Below, one piece after another: positions 1 through 5,198 of a stretch of 6,245 nt of DNA. Position 1 is the first letter of the stretch. Every line of letters begins with the position of its first letter. Location of the stretch: the NCBI GenBank assembly GCA_036377055.1, contig DASUZD010000258.1, forward strand, positions 1 to 6,245, read 5' to 3'. Source of the DNA: DASUZD01 sp036377055 (GTDB lineage Bacteria; Actinomycetota; Thermoleophilia; Gaiellales; Gaiellaceae). The notes under the pieces are model-generated. The model saw nothing but the letters and a program-made list of their open reading frames with translations, searched no databases and was not told where the DNA came from. The position numbers were made by a program, and so were the translations under genes.

Positions 1-131
1 ATGGCGTCGGCGACGTTGGACTTGCCGGAGCCGTTCGGCCCGACGACGACGGCGACGCCCGGCTCGAGGCGCAACTCGATCGGATCGGGAAACGACTTGA
101 AGCCGCGCAGGCGGAGCGCGCGCAGGTGCAC
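1..131 (-). CDS. smc: SMC chromosome segregation ATPase, N-terminal fragment (cut by window edge)
   Basis: Only the first 43 codons are present; the gene runs off the left edge. The fragment starts V(M)-H-L-R and contains the SMC N-terminal signature LRGFKSF (about residues 8-14) and a Walker A ATP-binding loop, GPNGSGKSN (residues 31-39). SMC proteins are long coiled-coil ATPases that, with ScpA and ScpB, compact and segregate the chromosome. The GTG at 129-131 is the only usable start, because an in-frame TAG lies at 141-143. No Shine-Dalgarno sequence precedes it. The position downstream of rnc matches the widely conserved rnc-smc order, which favours SMC over RecF or RecN, whose N-termini also carry a P-loop. 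Those families lack the RGFKSF motif in this form. Head identity is secure; completeness cannot be judged. Confidence 0.93.
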   Translation of the reverse strand, partial: MHLRALRLRGFKSFPDPIELRLEPGVAVVVGPNGSGKSNVADA

Positions 132-169
132 GCCGGGAAGCTAACGACGGGCGCGGATGTTGCGCCTAC

Positions 170-319
170 TCAGCTGCTCGAACCCGGGTTGACCCGGATC
201 GAGGAGCTCGCCTTTCCCCACCGGCGGAAGGCGTCCCCCGCCGCGCCAAGGCCGCCCAGCCAGCGGAAGCCCGCGAAGAAGCCGACCCAGAGGCCCACCA
301 GCACGATCACGGTCACCAT
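170..319 (-). CDS. 49-aa single-pass membrane micro-protein between rnc and smc (unknown function)
   Basis: This short ORF begins with ATG at 317-319 and ends with TGA at 170-172. It starts 24 nt after the rnc stop and has the best ribosome binding site in the window, AAGGAGGT at 324-331. The product opens MVTVIVLVGLWVGFFAG, a hydrophobic stretch continuing to about residue 28, so one transmembrane segment or a signal anchor. A short basic tail follows (FRRWGK, residues 31-36) and ends in a Ser-rich stretch. No catalytic motif or cysteine is present. The strong site and tight fit between two conserved genes argue that it is translated. It could be a membrane micro-protein, or mainly a translated leader that carries ribosomes toward smc, which lacks its own Shine-Dalgarno site. 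I do not recognise a family. Confidence 0.6.
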   Translation of the reverse strand: MVTVIVLVGLWVGFFAGFRWLGGLGAAGDAFRRWGKASSSIRVNPGSSS

Positions 320-323
320 CGCG

Positions 324-331
324 ACCTCCTT
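324..331 (-). promoter_or_regulatory. Strong Shine-Dalgarno site of the 49-aa ORF
   Basis: AAGGAGGT reads on the minus strand 4 nt before the ATG at 317-319. It is a near-complete match to the 16S anti-Shine-Dalgarno sequence. Most other starts in this window lack such a site, so it is the main evidence that the 49-aa ORF is real. Confidence 0.7.
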
Positions 332-343
332 CTTCGCGGAAGG

Positions 344-1027
344 TTACGCCTCGTCGACGGCGCCGGCCACGGCCTCCGTGTCGATCCCGAGGTGCTGGAG
401 CGCCTGCCGCGCGGCCTCCTGCTCCGCCGCCTTCTTCGAGCGCCCGCTGCCGACGCCGAGCTGCTCGCCGTCGATCGTCGCGGCGCACGTGAAGCTCCGG
501 TCGTGCGGCGGCCCCTCGACCTCGACGACCGCGTAGCTGACGGCTCGCCCGCGGCGCGCGAGCGCCTCCTGGAGCTCGGTCTTGTAGTCGACGTGCCCGG
601 TCGCCGCGTACTCGATCCGGCTCGAGAAGGCATCGACGATCGCGGGCTCGATCGCCTCGAAGCCATGCTCGAGGAAGATGGCCGCGAGGGCGGCCTCGAG
701 CAGCGCCGCGAGCACGTTCCGGTTCCGGGTCAGGCGCTCGAGCTCGTCGGGCGCGATCGTCGAAGCGTGCTCGCCGAGCCGCCGGCCGAGGTCGAGCTCG
801 CGCGCGACGACGGCGCAGCTCGCGCGCGAGACCACGTGCGACCGGATCTTCGCCAGCCGTCCCTCCGAGAAGTCGGGGAACCGGTCGTACAGCTCCCGCG
901 CGACCGCGAGCTCGAGGACGCTGTCGCCGAGGAACTCGAGCCGCTCGTACGACGACGCCCGGTCGGGCGCCCACGAGGAATGCGTGAAGACGTGCTCCAG
1001 CCGCTCCGGCGGCAGCCGCAGGATCAG
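344..1027 (-). CDS. rnc: Ribonuclease III; start codon non-canonical or disrupted
   Basis: RNase III cleaves double-stranded RNA, maturing rRNA precursors and processing structured mRNAs. Numbered from a CTG at 1025-1027, the product is about 227 residues, the usual size. It has FTHSSW (14-19), the signature ERLEFLGDSVLEL (28-40) with metal ligands E28, E31 and D35, then the second catalytic helix with E111. A C-terminal dsRNA-binding domain follows, with DYKTELQE (147-154) and SKKAAEQ (197-203). The Asp usually three residues before E111 is Ala108. No ATG, GTG or TTG occurs in this frame between a stop at 1169-1171 and the GTG at 833-835, and that GTG would remove the whole signature. The true start is therefore probably CTG (1027 or 1021) or another rare codon near the acpP stop, or the sequence has an error or mutation. 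Family identity is certain; the start is not. Confidence 0.88.
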   Translation of the reverse strand: MILRLPPERLEHVFTHSSWAPDRASSYERLEFLGDSVLELAVARELYDRFPDFSEGRLAKIRSHVVSRASCAVVARELDLGRRLGEHASTIAPDELERLTRNRNVLAALLEAALAAIFLEHGFEAIEPAIVDAFSSRIEYAATGHVDYKTELQEALARRGRAVSYAVVEVEGPPHDRSFTCAATIDGEQLGVGSGRSKKAAEQEAARQALQHLGIDTEAVAGAVDEA

Positions 1028-1064
1028 CCGCTCGAGATCGGACCCTTGCCGGGTCTCGCCGCGG

Positions 1065-1310
1065 CTACTGGTGCGAGGAGACGTAGTCGACGGCCTGGCC
1101 GACGGTCTGGATCTTCTGTGCGTCCTCGTCCGAGATCTTGATCCCGAACTGGTCCTCCAGCTCCATGATCAGCTCGACGAGATCGAGCGAATCGGCGTCG
1201 AGGTCTTCCTGGAAGGAAGCTTCCTCCGTGATCTCGCTCTCGTCGATTCCGAGCTGCTCGGTCAGGACCTCCTTGACCCGCTCGAAAACTTCCTCCCTCG
1301 ACGCTGCCAT
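1065..1310 (-). CDS. acpP: Acyl carrier protein
   Basis: This 81-residue acidic protein has the canonical ACP fold sequence. The phosphopantetheine attachment motif DADSLDLVEL has its modified serine at Ser41, followed by helix III residues ending near the C-terminus (QTVGQAVDYV). ACP carries growing acyl chains as thioesters in type II fatty-acid synthesis and supplies acyl groups to PlsX. The ATG at 1308-1310 is preceded by GAGGTGA at 1312-1318, a good though closely spaced Shine-Dalgarno match. It lies 51 nt downstream of plsX, across an intercistronic hairpin, and just upstream of rnc. Length and motif agree fully with primary-metabolism ACPs rather than polyketide or NRPS carrier proteins, and the neighbours support that. 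Confidence 0.97.
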   Translation of the reverse strand: MAASREEVFERVKEVLTEQLGIDESEITEEASFQEDLDADSLDLVELIMELEDQFGIKISDEDAQKIQTVGQAVDYVSSHQ

Positions 1311-1322
1311 GTCACCTCTCTT

Positions 1323-1359
1323 AGCTGTCGGACTCAGGAGCGCGCCGACTCTAACAGCT
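1323..1359 (-). repeat. Imperfect hairpin in the plsX-acpP intercistronic gap
   Basis: AGCTGT on the minus strand at 1354-1359 pairs with ACAGCT at 1323-1328. The stem continues inward with a G-U wobble and short paired runs broken by two mismatches, leaving a loop of about 11 nt. It fills most of the 51-nt gap and ends just before the acpP ribosome binding site. There is no U-tract, so a plain intrinsic terminator is unlikely. A processing or mRNA-stabilising structure that raises acpP output over plsX is possible, but that is inference. Confidence 0.4.
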
Positions 1360-1361
1360 TG

Positions 1362-2357
1362 TTACGAGGGAATCTCCTCCGCGGCCCGGGCCTCCTGGCC
1401 CAGTCGTAGGGTCAGCCTGCCGACGACGTCGTTCTCGACCCCGCGGGCGGCGAGGCGGATCGCGTTCCCGATCGCGCGCCGCGAGGAGTTGCCGTGCGCG
1501 ATCACGACCACGCCGCGCACGCCGAGCAGGTACGCGCCGCCGTAGGTGTCCGGGTCGAGGCGCTCACGCAGGCGGTTCGCAGCGGGCCGGATCAAGAGCC
1601 CCCCGAGCTTCCCGCGCGGCGTCGCGACGATCTCCTCGCGGAATGCGTCGAGCAACGTCTTGATCGTGCCCTCCAGCAGCTTCAGGCAGACGTTGCCGGT
1701 GAAGCCGTCGGCGACGACCACGTCGGCCGCGCCCTCGAGCAGCGCGCGGCTCTCGACGTTGCCGCCGAAACGCAGCTCGCTCTGCGCGAGCAGCGCGTGC
1801 GCCTCGAGCGTGAGCTGGTTCCCCTTCTCCTCCTCCTCGCCGATCGAGAGCAGGCGCACGTCGGGGTCGGGCACTCCGAGGATCTCCTGCGCGAAGACGG
1901 CGCCCATGTGGCCGAACTGGAGCAGCTGGTCCGGCCTCGCGTCGGCGTTAGCGCCCGCGTCGAGGAGCACCGAGGGGCCGTGGCGAGCGGGGATCGGAAC
2001 GGCGATGGCCGGGCGGTGGACGCCGCGGATCCGCCGCAGCTCGAGCAGGCATGCGGCCAGCATCGCGCCCGTGTTCCCGGCCGACACGACGGCGTCGGCT
2101 CGGCCGTCCGCGACGATGCGGCACGCGACCACGAGCGAGCTGTCCGGCTTCGCCCGCACGGCCTCGGCGGGCTTCTCGTGCATCCCGATCGTCTCCGACA
2201 CCTCGACGAGCTCGAGCCCGCTCGTCTCGAGCCCAGCCGGCCCGACAAGGACCGGCTCGATCGCGTCCGAACGCGCCTCGACCGCGCCGGCGACGACGTC
2301 GTCGGGCGCACGGTCGCCGCCCATCGCATCCACAGCGACGCGGACGGGACGGCTCAA
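1362..2357 (-). CDS. plsX: Phosphate acyltransferase PlsX (acyl-ACP:phosphate transacylase)
   Basis: PlsX transfers an acyl group from acyl-ACP to phosphate; PlsY then uses the acyl-phosphate to acylate glycerol-3-phosphate, the first step of phospholipid synthesis in most bacteria. The 331-residue length is typical. Family motifs appear in order: VDAMGGD (9-15), SAGNTGA (92-98), LDAGAN (132-137), IGEEEEKG (172-179), GFTGNV (218-223), YGGAYLLG (272-279) and AHGNSSRRAIGNAI (287-300). The start is TTG at 2355-2357, only 4 nt after the rpmF stop, so translation is probably coupled to rpmF; no clear Shine-Dalgarno site is seen. A GTG inside VDAMGGD would cut the N-terminal strand and is rejected. 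The enzyme acts at the membrane surface, and acpP, encoded next, supplies its acyl carrier. Confidence 0.97.
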   Translation of the reverse strand: MSRPVRVAVDAMGGDRAPDDVVAGAVEARSDAIEPVLVGPAGLETSGLELVEVSETIGMHEKPAEAVRAKPDSSLVVACRIVADGRADAVVSAGNTGAMLAACLLELRRIRGVHRPAIAVPIPARHGPSVLLDAGANADARPDQLLQFGHMGAVFAQEILGVPDPDVRLLSIGEEEEKGNQLTLEAHALLAQSELRFGGNVESRALLEGAADVVVADGFTGNVCLKLLEGTIKTLLDAFREEIVATPRGKLGGLLIRPAANRLRERLDPDTYGGAYLLGVRGVVVIAHGNSSRRAIGNAIRLAARGVENDVVGRLTLRLGQEARAAEEIPS

Positions 2358-2361
2358 GCGG

Positions 2362-2550
2362 CTACGGGGCCGAGGTGCGGAGCGGCTCGACGTCGCGGCC
2401 GCGGTAGGTCTTGCACGTCGGGCACATCCGGTGCGGGCGCGTGGGCGACCCGCAGTTCGGGCAGGTGCTCACGCGGGGAGCGGCGATCGAGTGCTGAGCG
2501 CGGCGCTTGTCGCGACGCGCCTTCGACGTCTTCTTCTTGGGGACGGCCAT
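2362..2550 (-). CDS. rpmF: 50S ribosomal protein L32, zinc-binding form
   Basis: The 62-residue product begins MAVPKKKTSKARRDKRRA, the characteristic L32 N-terminus, and carries two CxxC pairs (C30/C33 and C43/C46) that form a zinc ribbon. This is therefore the zinc-binding paralogue type rather than a cysteine-free one. L32 is a small basic protein of the large ribosomal subunit. The ATG at 2548-2550 is clear from the conserved start. There is no Shine-Dalgarno site, but a TATACT box lies 12 nt upstream, suggesting a very short leader. The stop at 2362-2364 is followed 4 nt later by the plsX TTG, the common rpmF-plsX pairing. A longer in-frame extension upstream is only read-through of the neighbour in another frame. 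Confidence 0.97.
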   Translation of the reverse strand: MAVPKKKTSKARRDKRRAQHSIAAPRVSTCPNCGSPTRPHRMCPTCKTYRGRDVEPLRTSAP

Positions 2551-2562
2551 GAGCGACCGCGG

Positions 2563-2568
2563 AGTATA
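2563..2568 (-). promoter_or_regulatory. Putative -10 box (TATACT) for rpmF-plsX
   Basis: TATACT (five of six matches to TATAAT) sits in the 59-nt gap between the secreted-protein gene and rpmF, 12 nt before the rpmF ATG. Transcription would start about 5 nt before the ATG, giving an almost leaderless mRNA. I see no -35 match at 16-18 nt spacing. Its isolation in GC-rich DNA and the missing rpmF Shine-Dalgarno site support it. Confidence 0.4.
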
Positions 2569-2609
2569 GCCAGAGGCCGACGGCAGGCCCGACGCCCGTG
2601 CGCCCTCGC

Positions 2610-3482
2610 TTACGTCTTGACCCAGTACGGGTAGATCGCGCCCTCGAGCGGGCCGGTCTGGTCGGTCGGCAGCGTGCCCTGCTCGTCGACCTTCGTGCCG
2701 CTGTCCCGGTACCCGGGCAGGTTGTCGCACGTCAGGCCGACGCCCTGGCCGTACTTGGCGGGAATCGACCCTGCGGGGATTTCCGGGTGCGTCTTCGCGT
2801 CCTTGAGCCAAGCCGCGTAGTCCAACCACGGAACCTGGAGCGCGTTGCCGATGGTCCCGTCGGACCGCCGCACGAGCGTCGGTGAGCAGAGCAGAACGTG
2901 CGTCGGATCGTCGCCCTTCTTGAACGGCCCTTCCTTCTGAGACGCGGCGCCTTCGTGGCCGGTGAACGAGCACGAGCCGTCGAGCTGGCAGACGAAGGTC
3001 GCCGACGACGATCCCGACCCGCTCGCGCCGTCGTAGGCGTCATAGCCCGCGAGGATCGTGTACGAGCCTCTGAACCTCAGCGTGGTGCCGGTCGCGCCGA
3101 CCTGAACGCACACGCTCCCCGTCTCCTCTTTGACGATCTCGCCGGAGCTATCACCGAGCTCGACGAACCCCATGGCCCCGATGCACGGTCCCGGGCTGGT
3201 GCAGTCCCAGGCGACGACGTGCAGGAAGACCCCGCTCGAGATCGGGCTTCCCGAGACCGAGCCCTCGCCGACGGCGCTACAGAAGGGGCTTCCCCCGTAG
3301 AGGGTGCCGGTGCCGCTCTCCGACTCGTTCAGCGGCTGCACGTACGCGAGCGCTCGCTTCCCGAACACGTGGCCGGCCCCGCCTGCCGGCGTCGTCCTCG
3401 CCTGTGCCGAGGCGCCGAACGCCCCGATCGCGCATGACCCCAGCGCCGCGACCAGCGCTGCCCGACGAAGGAACATCCTCAT
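2610..3482 (-). CDS. Secreted cysteine-rich protein of unknown function
   Basis: From the ATG at 3480-3482 the product has 290 residues. It begins MRMFLRRAALVAALGSCAIG, a classical Sec signal peptide with a basic start and hydrophobic core. A likely signal peptidase site follows ASAQA at about residue 28. The exported part is Gly/Ser/Thr-rich, apparently beta-strand rich, and has eight cysteines (68, 94, 100, 125, 165, 171, 199, 252), enough for four disulfides. A more charged segment from about residue 200 ends with YPYWVKT. I recognise no enzyme motif or named family. Alternative starts are ATG at 3474-3476 and TTG at 3531-3533; the latter adds an Arg-rich leader and is less likely. The LGSC at 14-17 resembles a lipobox, but the hydrophobic core continues past it. 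It lies between yceD and rpmF, which are usually adjacent. Confidence 0.8.
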   Translation of the reverse strand: MRMFLRRAALVAALGSCAIGAFGASAQARTTPAGGAGHVFGKRALAYVQPLNESESGTGTLYGGSPFCSAVGEGSVSGSPISSGVFLHVVAWDCTSPGPCIGAMGFVELGDSSGEIVKEETGSVCVQVGATGTTLRFRGSYTILAGYDAYDGASGSGSSSATFVCQLDGSCSFTGHEGAASQKEGPFKKGDDPTHVLLCSPTLVRRSDGTIGNALQVPWLDYAAWLKDAKTHPEIPAGSIPAKYGQGVGLTCDNLPGYRDSGTKVDEQGTLPTDQTGPLEGAIYPYWVKT

Positions 3483-3548
3483 CCTGCACCCCGATTCGGT
3501 CGTCTGCCGACGTCTCCTTCGAGACCTCGACAATTGAACAGGAAAGGT

Positions 3549-3570
3549 GCGGGGTGTGGCAATGCCCCGC
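3549..3570 (-). terminator. GC hairpin after the DUF177 gene, possible weak terminator
   Basis: GCGGGG and CCCCGC (3549-3554 and 3565-3570) form a perfect 6-bp stem with a 10-nt loop, starting 8 nt past the DUF177 stop. Downstream on the minus strand comes ACCTTTCCTGTT, only mildly T-rich. It may partly end transcription from the exporter/DUF177 unit. An overlapping perfect palindrome, CCCCGCGCGGGG at 3565-3576, could compete with it. Confidence 0.35.
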
Positions 3571-3578
3571 GCGGGGGA

Positions 3579-4088
3579 TCAGAGCCGCTCGCGGAGCTCC
3601 TCGAGCGCGGCCCAGCGGTGATCGGTCACGTCCTCTTCGTGCGCGTGCGGCTCGGCATTCAGGTCGAGGCCGCAGACGGGGCACAGGCCTGCGCAGTCGG
3701 GGCGGCACAGGATCTTGTCCGGAAGAGCGAGCGCGACGGCGTCGCGCGCCCAAGAGCCGACGTCGAGGCGGTCGTCCTCGAGGTACTGCGTGCGCAGCTC
3801 CTCGGCGTCGCCGGGGCTCGTCGCCTGGTACTCGCGCGCGGAGATCGGCAGGTCGAGGACGGCGTCGCCGAGGCAGCGGTAGCAGGGGCCGTGCAGCCGC
3901 GCGTGGAAACGCAGCTCGAACACGCTGCCGGTGCTGGCGCGGGAGACGACGAACTCGGCGGGGACGCGATCGGGGACAGGGAGATACCGCTGACCGCCGA
4001 ACTCGAACGGCTCGAGCTCGACCTCGATCTCGTCGCGATACTCCTCACCGGGCCGCAGCCGCACCGAGCGCAGGCTGAAGCTCTTCAC
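3579..4088 (-). CDS. yceD: DUF177/YceD family protein (large-subunit rRNA accumulation)
   Basis: The 169-residue protein matches the DUF177 family. A first CxxC pair (C69, C72, in GPCYRC) lies mid-protein. The hallmark LCRPDCAGLCPVCGLDLN follows (C128, C132, C136, C139), and the C-terminus reads DHRWAALEELRERL, as usual in the family. YceD-type proteins are linked to 23S rRNA accumulation and 50S biogenesis, and the gene normally sits immediately before rpmF. Here rpmF is about 1 kb further on, past a secreted-protein gene. The start is GTG at 4086-4088, 20 nt after the exporter stop. No Shine-Dalgarno is visible. A TACCCT hexamer at 4096-4101 lies 7 nt upstream and could allow leaderless transcription, but that is weak. 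It may otherwise be co-transcribed with the exporter gene. Confidence 0.92.
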   Translation of the reverse strand: MKSFSLRSVRLRPGEEYRDEIEVELEPFEFGGQRYLPVPDRVPAEFVVSRASTGSVFELRFHARLHGPCYRCLGDAVLDLPISAREYQATSPGDAEELRTQYLEDDRLDVGSWARDAVALALPDKILCRPDCAGLCPVCGLDLNAEPHAHEEDVTDHRWAALEELRERL

Positions 4089-4108
4089 AGGAGCCAGGGT
4101 ACCGGAGG

Positions 4109-5023
4109 TCAGGCGGCTTCTCGGGCCGGCCGAAGCACCGGCCGGCGAGGGCGTCGCACGGCCCGGCGAGCCGTCACGATCAGTGCGACCGACACGACGA
4201 TCGCGGCGCTCGCGCCGAGCATCCGGAGGCCGAGGGGCTCGCCCAGGAAGGCTGCGCCGAGGGCGACGGCTATCGCGGGGTTCACGAACGCGTAGGTCGA
4301 GACGATCGACGTCGGGGCCGACCGCATCAGCCAGAGGTAGGTGCTGAACGCGACGAGCGAGCCGACGACCACGAGGTACGCGAGCGCTCCGAGCGACGCG
4401 AGGGAGGGTGTGTGCACTTTCGCAGCCTCGCCGCTCGCCGCGCCCACGAGGCCGAGCAGGACGCCCGCGGCGAGCATCTGCATCGCGGCCCCGAGCAGGA
4501 GATCATTCGGCAGGGCCGCGCCGCGCGCATAGAGCGAGCCGCCCGCCCAGGATAGCGCGGCCACGAGACACCCGAGCGCCCCGACCGCGTCGATGCCTCC
4601 GTGCCCGACCGGGCCGACGAGGAGGACGACGCCGCCGAGGCCGACGACGAGCCCGAGCACGGCCGAAGCCGAGAGGCGCCGGCCTGCGAAGATGCGATCG
4701 AAGAGGGCGAGCCACAGCGGCATCGTCGCGATCAGAAGCGCGGCGACGCCGGAGTCGATGCGCTGCTCGGACCACGCGACGCCGCCGTTCCCCACGAGCA
4801 GGAGCGCCGCGCCCGCGATCACAGCCGAGCGCCAGTGCTTGAGCGACGGGCGTCCGGCGCCGCGGCGCGCCGCGAAGGCGTACAGGATCGCGCCGGCTGA
4901 GAGGTACCGAACCGACGACATGAGGAGCGGCGGGAGCGTCCGGATCGCGACCATGATCGCGAGATAGGTCGACGCCCACACCACGTAGACCGTGGTGAGC
5001 GCCGCCCAGCTCCGGGCTGTCAT
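4109..5023 (-). CDS. EamA/DMT-superfamily exporter, YedA-like (10 TM)
   Basis: The 304-residue protein is hydrophobic, with about ten transmembrane helices in two EamA repeats (roughly residues 8-136 and 146-286). Signature stretches are WASTYLAI (16-23), PPLLMSSVRYLSAG (31-44) and GNGGVAWSEQRIDSGVAALL (78-97). The second repeat has TYAFVNPAIAVALG (243-256) and FLGEP (259-263). These resemble the YedA branch of drug/metabolite exporters, inner-membrane carriers that move small metabolites out of the cell. The substrate cannot be read from sequence. The C-terminus is Arg-rich and cytoplasmic. The ATG at 5021-5023 has no Shine-Dalgarno but follows the stop of the 36-codon ORF by 4 nt, which suggests coupled translation. 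The divergent LysR gene is its likely regulator. Confidence 0.92.
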   Translation of the reverse strand: MTARSWAALTTVYVVWASTYLAIMVAIRTLPPLLMSSVRYLSAGAILYAFAARRGAGRPSLKHWRSAVIAGAALLLVGNGGVAWSEQRIDSGVAALLIATMPLWLALFDRIFAGRRLSASAVLGLVVGLGGVVLLVGPVGHGGIDAVGALGCLVAALSWAGGSLYARGAALPNDLLLGAAMQMLAAGVLLGLVGAASGEAAKVHTPSLASLGALAYLVVVGSLVAFSTYLWLMRSAPTSIVSTYAFVNPAIAVALGAAFLGEPLGLRMLGASAAIVVSVALIVTARRAVRRPRRPVLRPAREAA

Positions 5024-5027
5024 GCCG

Positions 5028-5138
5028 CTAGCTGCGGCGTGTCCAGCTGCGGTCGTCGTAGCGCCGGGAATCGGCGCCGAAGAGGATCGCGGCGGGGCCT
5101 GTCAGGAAAAGAACTGCGAAGACGATGAGCGTTCCCAT
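5028..5138 (-). CDS. 36-aa membrane micro-protein upstream of the exporter (unknown function)
   Basis: ATG at 5136-5138 to TAG at 5028-5030 encodes 36 residues. The first 20 (MGTLIVFAVLFLTGPAAILF) form one transmembrane segment. A hydrophilic tail follows, GADSRRYDDRSWTRRS, with mixed acidic and basic residues. The stop is 4 nt from the exporter ATG, which lacks a ribosome binding site, so its translation probably feeds the exporter. The ORF has only a poor site itself (GTGAG). Composition fits a real small membrane protein: clean hydrophobic half, polar half, no frameshift. From memory, tiny actinobacterial proteins ending in a similar LFGADSR-type tail exist, but I cannot confirm this. It may assist or regulate the exporter, or simply be a coupling leader. 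Confidence 0.58.
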   Translation of the reverse strand: MGTLIVFAVLFLTGPAAILFGADSRRYDDRSWTRRS

Positions 5139-5179
5139 GGGACTCACTGTGCCTGTCAAACTCCATTAGGGCAAATCTG

Positions 5180-5185
5180 GTTATA
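5180..5185 (-). promoter_or_regulatory. Putative -10 box (TATAAC) for the micro-ORF/exporter unit
   Basis: TATAAC on the minus strand overlaps the plus-strand TATAAT by four bases. Transcription would start near 5173, about 35 nt before the micro-ORF ATG. No good -35 is seen, and the TTGACA at 5155-5160 on this strand lies downstream of the box, so it cannot serve. Confidence 0.35.
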
Positions 5186-5187
5186 AT
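5182..5187 (+). promoter_or_regulatory. -10 box (TATAAT) of the LysR-type regulator gene
   Basis: This is a perfect TATAAT, 11 nt before the ATG at 5199-5201, inside a short AT-rich island in otherwise GC-rich DNA. The transcript would begin about 5 nt before the ATG, consistent with the absence of a Shine-Dalgarno site. No -35 match is visible at normal spacing. Confidence 0.5.
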
Positions 5188-5198
5188 TGATTTCGATT

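Larger units (their letters stand above)
5173..5193. promoter_or_regulatory. Candidate LysR operator: AAATC-N11-GATTT dyad
   Basis: AAATC (5173-5177) and GATTT (5189-5193) form a perfect 5-bp inverted repeat across 11 nt, centred on the shared -10 region of the divergent promoters. LysR-type regulators bind such interrupted dyads near their own promoters. The pattern is T-N13-A rather than the classical T-N11-A, so the assignment is tentative. A second dyad, ATAAT-N8-ATTAT, overlaps at 5183-5200 and reaches the lysR start codon. Confidence 0.4.

Noticed and set aside
141..974. 277-codon minus-strand frame over rnc
   Set aside because: Arg-rich shadow in another frame; the RNase III motifs lie in the frame ending at 344.
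1494..2634. Long plus-strand open frames (352 and 362 codons) opposite plsX and rpmF
   Set aside because: Their products are low-complexity Arg/Ala/Ser-rich strings, typical antisense shadows in GC-rich DNA, and the minus strand encodes clear PlsX and L32.
2551..2973. N-terminal extension of L32 to a 203-residue protein
   Set aside because: It is read-through into the secreted-protein gene in a different frame; L32 has its usual MAVPKKKTSKARR start at 2550.
3429..3440. LGSC lipobox in the secreted protein
   Set aside because: The -2 Gly is unusual, and the hydrophobic core continues past the Cys to a good ASAQA cleavage site, so ordinary secretion fits better than lipidation.
3483..3533. 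TTG at 3533 as the start of the secreted protein
   Set aside because: It adds a 17-residue Arg-rich stretch before an otherwise standard signal peptide; the ATG at 3480-3482 is simpler. Not fully excluded, as a long n-region is possible.
5155..5160. TTGACA on the minus strand as a -35 box
   Set aside because: At 17-nt spacing the -10 would fall inside the micro-ORF start (TGGGAA), which is not a -10 match.
5187..5198. TTG at 5187 as the lysR start
   Set aside because: It overlaps the TATAAT box, and the ATG four codons later gives a normal LysR N-terminus.
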